Assembly (NCBI RefSeq): GCF_963678635.1
Contig: NC_087067.1
Coordinates: 5,126,647-5,190,646 of the forward strand
Direction: 5' to 3'
DNA: 64,000 nt
Source: Symsagittifera roscoffensis
Taxonomy: Eukaryota > Xenacoelomorpha > Acoela > Convolutidae
In this document: positions 43,786 to 64,000 of the stretch, in pieces
How positions within the stretch are numbered: the first letter of the stretch is position 1
How the letters are laid out: each line of letters opens with the position of its first letter
The notes under the pieces: model-generated
The model's input: the letters and a program-made list of their open reading frames with translations, nothing else
Database searches by the model: none
What the model was told of the DNA's origin: nothing
Position numbers and translations under genes: made by a program

Positions 43786-44530
43786 GTGGGACAACAAAAA
43801 TGTCTTTTTCGGTTTAAACATAGTGCAAAAGAGCCCAATATGTCGGCATTGTCTATTGCTAAGTGGCATGCAAGGTTTCCTCATGCAAATTGTGAAACAT
43901 TGAAGAAAACTGCAATTCAAGCAGTGAAAGGCATGGTCATCTCCGATTCATTGTCAACCGATAAGTGTATTTCGTGTTCAGAATGCAAGATATCTACGTC
44001 TGGCATACCTGAAAAAAGCACAAGTTAGGGCAACACGAAAATTTTAACTAGTCCACAGTGACGTTTGTGGACCTCTCCGGAATCATTGCATGGAAACAAA
44101 TATGCAATATCTTTTATTGACGACTTTTCAAGATGTGCATTAGTATATTTTATGGCCTCTAGAGGCGATTCGTTAGCAAAACTTTTTTTTTCCTAATAGG
44201 TGGTCCAACCATGTAATGTCACTGGATTTACACTCAGGTCAGATAATGGTGGAAAATATTTTTCACATAAATTTCAAAAATTTTTTGCAAGAACAACAGC
44301 ATTGCACAGCAATTTACCAGTCCTTATTCTCCTCATCAAAATGGTATAGCCGAGAGCTATTGGCGAACGGTATTTGACAATGCAGGGGCTCTTTTATTAT
44401 CGTCAAAATACCAGAATCTTTTTGGGTAAGGGCAGTTGATACTGTAGTATGAACAAGAAATTGTGTACTAACATCTGCTATTAATGATCATAAAACACCC
44501 TACGAAATGTTTTTTGGAAAGCAACCCAGT
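43786..44530 (+). pseudogene. copia B integrase
   Basis: The pre-integrase zinc region at about 43855-43990 shows His-Ala-Arg-Phe-Pro-His and Cys-Ile-Ser-Cys-Ser-Glu-Cys-Lys. Fragments of the core follow in changing frames: Phe-Ile-Asp-Asp-Phe-Ser-Arg near 44115, Arg-Ser-Asp-Asn-Gly-Gly near 44240 and Ser-Pro-Tyr-Ser-Pro-His-Gln-Asn-Gly-Ile-Ala-Glu near 44320. Confidence 0.82.
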
Positions 44531-44654
44531 GTTTATCAATTAAAAGTTTTTGGTTGTTTATTTATATCAAAAAATTAAACCCAGCAGCGCAAGTTTTTAC
44601 CCAAAGGCAAAAAGGCAGTTTTTTTCAAGTCCTGCAATTATTTTATAGGATTTT

Positions 44655-46052
44655 GTGAAAAATAAATTTTATCGCTCTCTGAACGTGACATTTCACGAAG
44701 AACAATTCCCAAGTCTCGATAACGGATCAAGATCTGCTATTGTTTTGCCTTTTCCGGGCAATGATTCAGTGGGAGCTGTCACAGATTCAGTGGGAGTCAA
44801 TAATGCACCAACAAGTGAAACTGATGCAAATGAAGTTTTGCCTACTCTTGAAGGCCCTTACCACCGACAGGGGGAGCTACTTCTACAATTTTTGATACTT
44901 GTCAAAGAGTATCATCAGCATTTGGTCCTGATAATGTGCAAATGGAGATTCAAGATACTCCAATCTACTTAGATACACGTGAAAAATACACAACTCACGA
45001 TGAATTTGATAGATCTGATGCCATTGAGTCTTCTCTTCACACTCCAACTGCAAACAATCTGCAAAATATTTCTTCCCCCACTCCTGACAATTCGATACAT
45101 TTTAAACCAAAACGTTCTACATCATACAAATCAAGAGAACAATCTGTAAGTGATGAAGAACATTCTACTGCTTTGAGACTTGGCATTCCTACAACTAATA
45201 GGACTGGTCGGATGATTCGAAGACCTGCATGGCACTACGATTATGATTTTTCTACTGATGAAAACTGTTTTTTTTTACAATGGCTGCTAGTGTCAATGGC
45301 AATGTTCCACTTAATTATGAGGAAGCAATTTTGTCAGCTGATGCTGAAAAATCGCAAGCTGCAATGCAAATGGAGTTCAAAAATCTTGTAGAAAATAAAA
45401 CATGGGATCTTGTGGTTTTACCTTCTGGAAACGAAAGGCAAATGGGTTTTTAATATAAAGCGTAAAAGCGATGGTTCAATTCAACGATATGAGGCACTTT
45501 TTGTGGCTAAGGGATTTGGTCAAATTTATGAACAATATTATACTGATATTTTTCACCTACTAATAGTATGACAGCAATTCGCTCATTATTTGCCATTGCA
45601 GCACAGCATGGTTTAAAAAAGCGACAAACTGATATCAAAACAACTTTTCTGAATTCTATTTTAGATGATGAAATTTTCATTGAGCAACTTTGTGGTTTTG
45701 AGTCTGGTGAACGTAATGTATGCAAGCTCAATGTATTTACGGTTTAAAACAAGCGAGTCGAGCTTGGTATCAGTTTCTAACAAAAACTTTATTGGAACTT
45801 GGTTACTTAAGAAACTCTGTAGATACCTGTTTACTTTATCATCCTAAGAAAATGAGTTTTGATTGCTGTGTATGATGATGACATGATAATTTTTGATGTT
45901 GACAAAGTTTCAGTGCAAGAGCTGATTGCCAGTATTGGTAAGCGGATTCGTATTGAAGATAAGGGCGTTGCCGAATAGTTCTTGGGAATAAAAACTAACG
46001 TTGGACTAATCGAAAAATGGAATATGCAAAATTGCAAACCTGTTTATGAACC
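44655..46052 (+). pseudogene. copia B RT (partial)
   Basis: Same content as 37847-39140 of element A, with the RT start (Ala-Met-Gln-Met-Glu-Phe...Thr-Trp-Asp-Leu) near 45360-45420 and the Gly-Leu-Lys-Gln-Ala-Ser-Arg region near 45740. The shared stop codons (for example TAG after the Val-Ala-Glu at 45975 and 39063) show that both copies descend from an already damaged element. Confidence 0.85.
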
Positions 46053-48620
46053 TGTGGGACTAAATTTTCAGTGCTAACTCCCTGCTCCTAAATTCATCGC
46101 GCGTGTTCAAGCCCGGTTACTCTTTCCTTTTATGTATTGCCTCTATTGTTAACAATTTTGTTCGGTTGTTTAACCTCGAGGTTGTTGATTTTCCGCAGAG
46201 AATTTCCCTGGCAAAACAGGTTGCGAACCTGTGAATTTGGCACTATTAATGATAAAAACTACTTTCGAAGAAACCTATTTTTTGTTGGGCCAAGTGAACA
46301 AAAGCGAAGCTTTGATAAGTATATAATAGATCCTTAGCCTCATATCAGGCCAGTCTTTTTGAGTCACTTTCAACTCAGGTTTATTCTGTGCAGGTGTTAG
46401 TTCTCAATTCCCAACCATCTGACTCTCTTTACTTCAAAATATAGTAATGTTTACTCTTCTATATCTAGAACGTTCCGAGGACTTTGACTGGATAATTTGA
46501 TGAAAGGACTGTTGACTGTAACCTCGGTTACTATGATATTTTCGACCTTCTGATTATATTGTTTACTTTTACGTCTATGGAATTTAGCTTTGACAGTAAC
46601 TGAATTCTGCTCCGATCATTTGAACATGGTAAGGAACTTTGTTTTCAGTTTGATTGAGTTTTTTGCTTTCCACGTAAATGAAGAAGCACAAAAAATCATC
46701 TGATTGGGTCGAGTGATATTTCAAATAAAGCCTGTTTAGTCGTGAAACGAAAGTTATTATAATTTCTTTTTAAATTGTCCCAGAATCGAGAGAAACTGTT
46801 TGAAATTTTTAACTTTCAATTCAATTCAACTACGAGCAACTAGACTTTTTAATAGAAAGATAGGCCATGAATTTTGTTTTACTCTTCCAAAAAAACTTTT
46901 CAAATGTTTTTTTTTTTCAGAGCGGTCCGAGGAAAAAAACTGTAACAATTCAAAATTTGACTGAAAAAAATAATTGAACAAAATATAAATTGTTTTGCAT
47001 CATTTGTTAATTTTTTTGTTGCTTGAAAGGGTCATTTTTCTTAATTTTTTTTGCTGATTTTGTCTGTTTTACTGTGGTTGTTGAAAACAACTAATATCTA
47101 GGCTTTTCTTAAAGTTTTTATTACGCCCCGCATGATTATTAATAATTTGAAAAAAAATATATCCAGTATTTTCAAGGATTTTTGTCGGAACTTTCTTTGT
47201 TTTTTTTCCCCAGGAACTGGCTATCATTTTTTTTTTTTTTTATGTTGAATTTGATTTCTGAGTAGCATTTTTTTGCTCAGTTTCACCAGTAGAAGTCATG
47301 CACCATATTTTTACAATTTTTAAGAAAATCCATATTTTGATGACAAAGTTTCGAATTAGTTTCAAAAAGTTTTTGTTCCGTGTCGTTAATCTCTTCTTTT
47401 TTCAGCCACTCAGTTTTCAAATAGATTTATAGCTCGCTCGGTAGTAAAGAAATGTTTTTTTTTGTTGATAATACTTTGTGTTCACGGAATCCTCGAATCC
47501 TGCAAGTTTTAGTTTCAACAGTATAATCAATCATCACGGAGAAAATAACGAGAAGTGTAGGCGTAGGCTAACGTCTCGTCCAAAAATGAAATGGTTTTTG
47601 GAAATCATGCGGTGCTTACCCAGACCTTCACGCTGAATTGAAATTTAAGTGATGATTTGTTACTGTGGGAATGATTTTGTGCGCCAGTATGATTGGAATT
47701 GTTATTACACAATCATTGGTACCAAAGTTCTTATTGGTGTTAATCACGCAAAGAATTTGTGATACTGGGTCTGAAATTAAATCTTTGTGGTGTTCTGAAT
47801 TTGTCAAACTTCAAACTGGATCTTATTTTAGATGAGTCCAACGGATCGTTTTGAAGTGTGGTCTCGCCAGGTCGCTTAAATATCCTTGAAGTACTTCAAG
47901 TGGATGAAGATAAAAGAAAACGTGCAAATACTTCTGTTTCGGGGCCAACTTTAAACGAGTTTTTTTTAACTGGACCATACCTCTAAACTAGTACCCTGAG
48001 TCCCATTTTATCATTCTCAATTTTTTGCATAGCTTTAAACTATGCCTACATTACATCCAATGGATATGTTAAAATGCACATTGAATCGCAACGTAAAGAG
48101 CAGAATTTCTTCAAATGTAAAAAAGTCCTTACATCAGCGCTCGACATGCTTTGTTAAATTCAATAGCATAAGTTAGGCTTGAGAACATATCATAGAGTCT
48201 TACCTTAAATGGCTTTTTTCCAGTCCTCCCCCCTTTGATTTTTCTGAAAATCAGTATGTGAAATTCAATTCAAATTAATTTTTCATGTTATAAACTGCAT
48301 CAAAACCTGTCAGCGTGAACAGGTGAACAAATTTTGACAACATTATTCTTTCATGCAAACTTCGGTATTTTTGAGCAGCCTATTTTTGTAATTTTACCAG
48401 GGGGTGGGAAACTGGAATAGAGACACATAAATCTTGCAAATATGTTTTTGCCTGTTCAAAAAAGAAAGCAAACAAAACATTTTCGCTTTTCATTTCTAAT
48501 AAAACAGACGTCCATGAAAGCAAGTTTTCGTAGCTCATTGTCACTTCGTTTGGTTCAAGTAACTCACCATCGAATTATGCGTAAAAGAATTCAAAATAAA
48601 CTTAATTTTGTTTTATAGAA
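46053..48620. other. Intergenic DNA upstream of the ATP synthase gene
   Basis: AT-rich, with T-runs and no credible ORF. The ATP synthase promoter should lie in its last part, but no TATA box or initiator could be assigned. Confidence 0.45.
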
Positions 48621-48625
48621 TTGAA

Positions 48626-58036
<9,411 letters not shown>

Positions 58037-61000
58037 TGTGAATGATAGGACAAACAAAACATATATTGAGGACAGCAACACTTACCATGAAAGAACAAAT
58101 GCCAACTAGTCAGAGGGACGATCATTCTTCCTACCTATGCACATACGTCACAGCAAGCAAACAGCTACCCTTAAACGGTCCCCTTAAACTGAATATATCA
58201 ATTGAACGTTTGAAACTGAACAACCAACTAATAATGAACTGTAAAGACGATCCTCTATAGTAATTGGACCACTAATGTGATTAAAGTTGATGTCAAGTGA
58301 GCTAAACATAACCTAAAGTTTACACGACGTTACTTGAACTTAAAGGTTTACAGAATTAATTTTTCACTGAATCTGTTTTAGGACCTTGAAACTGATTTTT
58401 TTTTTAGAACTTACAGTAGATTGAACCAGCTTGACGGTAACAGCTGTTACAACCTCAATGGATCGGTTTTTTCCAAACAATATTTGCGCCTCAAATAACA
58501 CTTGCTGGGGGCACGTTGAAGTTAGATCAAAGCAATTTCAATCATGGTACAAACTCCGAAAATAGCTAAATCAAAATGACAAAAATGAATGTTTCGTGAA
58601 ATGGAACGAGTATTTTTTTGTATAACATCGATGACTTATATATTTATTGCCAGCAGTCCTGTAGCTACATTGAGCTATGACTGTTGTTGAGATTGCTCGT
58701 GTCGAAAAATGGCAGTCAATTTATAAGAAATTTTCTGCGTAATTTTTACATAAAATGTTCGCTTCGCTTTAAATAATCGCGTTCTGGTTTGAATTTTTTT
58801 TCATCCCTGACATCTAAGCTGTGATTATGCAAAAAATAGAATTTTCAAAGCGGGTAGGGAATTGGACGGCCTTTTCATGTCAATAAACAAATTAAGGAAA
58901 CTAATGTCGACTGCTCAAGTCCTGGGTTTGCAAATTTGTGTTATCGGGATTTGAAATTTGATATCTATAACAACTAAGGGTTCGTGCGAAGTCCAATGTT
59001 TGAAACTACGCATTTCGTTCAGCATCAGAAATCAATGCAATAGATATCAAAGACGTACATCCAGGTTTAGCTGGGCTTCTAGTTGTCTTCCAATTTTTTC
59101 CTCTTATGAATTGTATCGTAAATAGTGCTGAGCTCTGCTTCGTTTTTGTGTTGAGATTTGTTTCTTTTTGTAAGTACCGATTTCACTAACAAACAAATAT
59201 GTTGTCAGATTGGTGGAGGGATGTGTTTTAAGTCTAAAAGCTCTCAGACACTTTATAACCTTCAATGCCAGAATAATCAAAATCATAAAAATCCAAAAAC
59301 TTGTTTACTAGCTTTTAATTGAGTTTTGATTCAGTGTAGCGACCAAAATTTCATGATTATACGCTGATAATGTCATTATGACTACGCGATAGCTTTCAGA
59401 ACGTTTTGATTTTGAAAAGTTCCGATTCAAATCCTTCTGCTAGTAAGTTATGCTAGCAGTATTCGCAATAATGCTAGCGCAATCGAACCCAGCAGTTGTA
59501 CGTAAAACACAAGAAAACTTTAGGTTCACCCAGAAGAAAACGTTGCCAAGACCTTTGTAAGTTACAAATAAATGCAAAAAAGTAGCAAGAGGCTTTTGGC
59601 GAAGTCTACTAAAAAGTTTCGTTCTCCACAAAGTCTAACTCAAAAATAGAGCATGTGAAGTTTTTGTAAAAAATCATCGAATTTCCTTTTTTAAGAAGAA
59701 GTTTTCGAATAATTAATCAATTTGTTCGAACAAGGCAAACGTAAAATTGGAACAATAGCTACTTGGTGCTTTTACTTGATTTTAAAATTTTAAACTTAAT
59801 AATTTTCTCTCCTATTACCTCTTTTTGTTGAAAATGCTTAAAAAAATCATATCAAAAAATGAGCAAAATTCGATTGATTTTTCGCGTACGTCAACCACAA
59901 AATGGTAAGAGCGGCAGAAATTGTAAACTCTTTATTTAGTGAGCTTTTTTTCTACATGTGGATCAACCGGCTGTCTTGGTTATCAACAAGGATTCGAATA
60001 GGTTTCTGACAATGTTTTCAAAAACGAAATGCTCTATACCAAGATTTGTTTAAAAGAATAATGCAAAAAAAATAATTTGCTTAAATCTATTTGAAGTTGT
60101 TTATTAAACATGTTCGAAGTAAATTTTCTCCTCAAGAGTCCAATCAGCGTTCATTAAGAAAAATTATTTAGTCCCGATTATCGGAAACTAAAACATAATT
60201 TGAAATAATTTTCCCAAGGTGGAGAAATACTGGTCTGTTTATTTTTGACATTTTAACTTAAATTTAGTGAAAACTTATTTGAATTGCAATCAATTTTTCG
60301 AAGAAAAATTTCAGAAGTTTGATTTAAAATACTGTAAGAAGCCATCCTTACCTTGAAAAACACACTTTTTCAAAAAAAAAAAGTTTTTTTTTCACAAAGT
60401 TTTTGTTTGTTCTGATTTCTGCGCTGCTTTCTGTGCACCGGGAAAGAACAGAGTCTTAGGGTTGCGCAACAAAAATAATAATTTGAAAACTTCAGGGAAA
60501 AATTTGGTCTGAACTTCTGTTTTTCAGAGGCAATTGGAAAAGAACTTAGACAAAATTGAAACGCTGACATCAAAAAAGATTTTTACGAAAACTTAAACGC
60601 TATATTAATTAGTTTTCAGAAATTGAGGCGCTTTTTATCACTTGATCCAATACTTTTATGTGCATAAAAAACTGCAGGGAAGCTTAGACAAACTTTCTGA
60701 AAAAAATATAACTTTCAATTGTTTGTTTTTGAAAATAAAAATTGTCTTCATTATTGATTTTGTTTCTCATTTTGTCTGGTAGTTTCATTTTTTGCCATTT
60801 GCGAAGCAACGAATTGTTTTTGTCTGAAAATAGAAAAATTGTTTTAACTGACAATCCTTGTGATTTTTGTATGGCTTGCTCAAGAAGCATTCATGTGGCG
60901 TTAAGTTCTGATTGGTGAACAACTTTTAAGCTTCGTGAGATAATAAATGAGAAAGACAAGTAACGAGGACAATTTTGATCAAACAGAGTGATAATTTGTT

Positions 61001-64000
61001 TTTTCTTTTAGTTTTTATAGGGTATTTTTTAAAAATTATTAAATTAAAATTGTTTCAACTGACATTCTCTGGTCCAATTTTGTAAGTTTTGACTGGCTAG
61101 CTCATGAAGTAACGAGGCGCTCAAAGGATTGTTTGCTTAACCAGAGAAAGAATGCATTTCTTCTAAGTTTTTTAGGATATTTGATTCCACAAAGAGATCA
61201 ATTAAATTTCAACACCACAGAAAAAAAAACTTGAATAGAGTTGTTTTCTTTTTTTGAAATAAAAAAAAATATATATCCACTATAGAAACCGATTATATGC
61301 AAAAATAATAATTTCAGTAAATTGTTCCAAGTACTTTGAAATCTTCGTGTTTTTTTACGGATTTGGTATAAAAAAAATTAAATAATTTCAAATTTTTTTT
61401 GGAATGAATGTATATGCTGATTTTTTTTTCTTTCGGACCAATTAAACAAAAACTGACAGAGTAAGGGTATCGATCCGGATACCTTTTGACTTCCAAGCGA
61501 GTATGCTTGAGCTAGACTAAAATTCTGAGTGCATCGTTTCTCGAACAGTACCTTGATAGTTTAAATATGCGAATTATTTATGCGTGGCAAAATATTTGCT
61601 CTCATAATCTTTCCAAATTGAATTGAGACCAATTCTAATTGAACATGTTAAATTATCTCAAATGTCAACGCTTGCATTTGATATTGGCAGCACAACATTT
61701 ATAGTTTATCAAAAAAAATTTGAACACAAACTATTCGAGACTTTTTAAGGGGCAGTCGCACTATTCAGGCTTTTCCACTTAAATACGAGCAAGCAGCAGC
61801 CTTATTAGATTTTTTGCGAGTTTAGTTGAGACGCAAAATTATTTTGAACCATTTCGATCAGCCAGAGAAGCAATTTCCTTTTTCCTCTAAGCTTGAAAGT
61901 GCAATTTTTGGATAATTTTCTTTTTCAGGGTACTTTTCACGTACAAAATAGGTTTGCCATAGAGGTCAATTAAATTCTATCACCGCAGAAAAAGAACAAA
62001 ATGGAAGTTGCTTTCTTTTGTTCAAAGTAAGGAAATAATTATCCACTATGGAAACAAAATGCTGTCTTCCTTATTCAAAACTGCTTTTCTATTTTGAAGG
62101 AAGGAATCAGCGATAATTGGAAACAAAATTGTACATGTGAATGTAAATTTATATAAATTTATGTCGCCTTCTGTAGGTGTACAATCATGGAATAAAATTA
62201 TACTACACCAGAAAGCGGGGAAGTCACTTGTGTAATCCAGATACCTGCTTCCTGTTAGATTTGGCATATTTACAAAAGCCCTTCATTTTGAAATTGAACA
62301 AATAATTAGGACTATAAACCAGCAACCTTGCTTTCTTGGAGCGCGTGGACGCGTGATCAGGTTTTATTGCACGGAATATTCCAGAATATCAAAATGGATT
62401 TGAAGAGAGTTCAGCGACAAAATGAGGACAGCCGGCAAAGACAGGTAATTTGGAGAGTTTAATTTAATCACTGATATCCTACCCCCCCCCCCCCCCCCCA
62501 CATACACAATTACAAAAACACACACAAACATTCATCTACACACTCTCACACACATAGAGCAAATGGCTGTCTTGCCGAAACTCTTGAAAGAAAAAATAAT
62601 TACAAAAATGTTTTAAAATCTTGCAAGAAATAAACGTTAGCCATTTAGTGAAAACTTTGCTCCTTAAAATAGTAAATATGATAAAGCGTTATCAATTTTT
62701 GTACCCTGCAATGAAATTCCCCGATTTTATGAAGACAGCTGTAGAAAAATTGGTTCGGTTGTTCAACCAAAAATGCGTTCGTTAAATCAAACCAAAGGGG
62801 AGGGGGCCAAAAAGCCAACACCCCCCCCCCCCCCCCCACCCGCTCGAAAATGGGTCATCCACCAGCCCCTTAAGTCCACCCCTGAGTTTTTTGTACCATT
62901 TTTTGTCCTCAAAAATAAAATAATCTAGAAAAATTCAATCTAAAACCATATAAAACACTAATCTTTATCTACATACTTAGTGCAATTTTCTTGAAAAGCC
63001 AATATACCCAATCCCATTAGCAAGTTATGGGAACTATTGCTCATACTCAAATACAAAAATTGCGGCTTCTGTTTTCAATGTTTTTTTTTCAGCGAGACAC
63101 CTTCAAAATATCAGTCTATAAATGCTACTGCATTCACGATTTCGATTGCTTTGATAGCAAAACAAGCAGGGGCGACAGGACAAAACGTAGAAAACAGACA
63201 AAGAAAACATTTTTTAGAAAAAAAACTCAGGGCTGTGTGATAAAATATTACTTTGCTACAGCTAACTCTACTTAATACAATTAAAAGAATAAAAAGATAA
63301 AAGTAAATTAATCTGAAAGTTAAAACCTTAAAAAGTGAGAGAGCATTCTCTCCACCGGAGAGAATGGAAGTGTCAAGGTCATACATAAATGACCGGTTAA
63401 ATCAATTAGATAAGTCATGAGCTAAATTAGATTGAATAGAAAAGTGTAATCACATCCATCCTCAAAGCAGGAAAAATTTTAAATTGCGAAACTAACTATC
63501 TAACTAACTGCTCCGTTTCTCCCTTTTGAGAGAGAAATTGAATGTTTAAGCACCGTATTTGTGCATCAAGTTTATGTAAAATTTATCAAGTGAAATTAAG
63601 TTATGCAGTTAAACATATCATTTCCACGCTCGATTTAAATAAAAGAACTGACATCCGACGGATGGAATTACAAAAACTGACTATTAAAATCTGCCTTAGG
63701 CGTTATATAAAATTAAATTCCAAAAAATGTAACTAAAAAATTACCATAAGGTAAGTAAGACGGCTAATTTTCTGAATATCCAAACAAATAGATTGAATAG
63801 AGGACACTGATCCAAAGGAAGGTTATTTTATAAACTTTAGACTTTACTGCCCAAAAATACAAAGTTCGGAGTTATAAGAGGTTAGCGAAACAATCGAATT
63901 TGGAGGGGTTAACAGTTTTATGATAGGAAGAGCACCAAATAAAGCGGTTTGTATATTTTAAAAAGTGAGTTTCGAATTAACTGCTCTTAAAACAGTTGAT
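58037..64000. other. 3' flank and intergenic DNA, no gene recognised
   Basis: Includes the ATP5F1B 3' UTR of unknown length. All ORFs are short and without domain features. Long C tracts at 62482-62499 (18 C) and 62821-62837 (17 C) and a CA-rich microsatellite near 62500-62560 are the only simple repeats noted. Confidence 0.6.
61452..61528 (-). repeat. tRNA-like fragment (tRNA pseudogene or SINE head)
   Basis: On the minus strand the sequence reads TAGTCTAGCTCAAGC, then ACTCGCTTGGAAGTC, then GGATCGATACCC, in the order A-box, anticodon arm and T-arm. The acceptor stem does not close and about 7 D-loop bases appear to be missing, so it is not a functional tRNA. Confidence 0.45.

Larger units (their letters stand above)
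42703..46052 (+). mobile_element. Ty1/copia element B: gag to RT, lacking RNase H
   Basis: In order: gag, CCHC knuckle, protease-like motif, integrase and RT, the standard copia order. It ends abruptly at 46052 in RT. Flanking DNA at 41700-41920 and 46190-46410 shares loosely similar blocks (GCAGA.., TTGCGAA.., TTGGCACTAT), possibly degraded LTRs. Multiple stops and shifts make it defective. Confidence 0.85.

Noticed and set aside
58042-58260. 72-codon ORF just downstream of the ATP synthase stop
   Set aside because: Lies in the probable 3' UTR, with no recognisable content.
63027-63386. Overlapping short ORFs on both strands near the window end
   Set aside because: Low-complexity Phe/Lys-rich sequence, no motif and no splice-compatible extension.

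Overview
This is an AT-rich stretch of animal nuclear DNA. The clearest evidence is an intact, eight-exon gene with GT-AG introns for the mitochondrial ATP synthase beta subunit (48626-58036, plus strand). A decayed B-box/coiled-coil (TRIM-like) gene lies on the minus strand near 31.0-32.7 kb. Most of the rest is retroelement and repeat DNA. An invertebrate is likely. An env-bearing Ty3/gypsy-type element next to Ty1/copia elements and tRNA-derived short repeats would suit, for example, a larvacean tunicate, but the sequence alone does not fix the phylum.

Layout. 1-7190: remnants of an LTR-type retroelement in which a ~2.5 kb segment occurs twice at an offset of 4652 bp, with an integrase gene between the copies. 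The Pol reading frame runs from integrase through a long acidic region into a domain resembling the TARG1/OARD1 class of ADP-ribose-binding macro domains. 7190-18040: intergenic DNA with a decayed minus-strand ORF, a LINE 3' end, a third copy of the 1.1 kb repeat, a ~420 bp foldback element and several tandem duplications. 18041-29645: a complete env-containing LTR retrotransposon with 5-bp target duplications (TGAAA), two near-identical LTRs, a primer binding site, gag, protease, RT/RNase H, integrase, a class-I-fusion-like env and an extra ORF between env and the 3' LTR. Nearly every ORF is broken by single-base shifts. 31.0-32.7 kb: the TRIM-like pseudogene. 33285-37535: LTR-like DNA distantly related to the 18-kb element, with a 1.5 kb tandem duplication. 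37.8-39.8 kb and 42.7-46.05 kb: two partial Ty1/copia elements sharing a ~1.3 kb RT segment. 48.6-58.0 kb: the ATP synthase beta gene, whose two largest introns are filled with tandem arrays, tRNA-derived SINE-like repeats and copies of the dispersed repeat. 58-64 kb: no gene seen; one tRNA-like fragment and two long C tracts.

How it fits together. Only the ATP synthase beta gene looks functional; it would act in the mitochondrial F1 catalytic head. The retroelements are a group of Ty3/gypsy and copia relatives at different stages of decay. The env element inserted most recently (LTRs differ by about five substitutions and one 37-bp indel by eye), yet it carries about ten frame breaks. That contrast is either rapid inactivation or uncorrected assembly error in a repeat. 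The most unusual coding content is the macro-like domain at the end of the first element's Pol and the unassigned ORF downstream of env.
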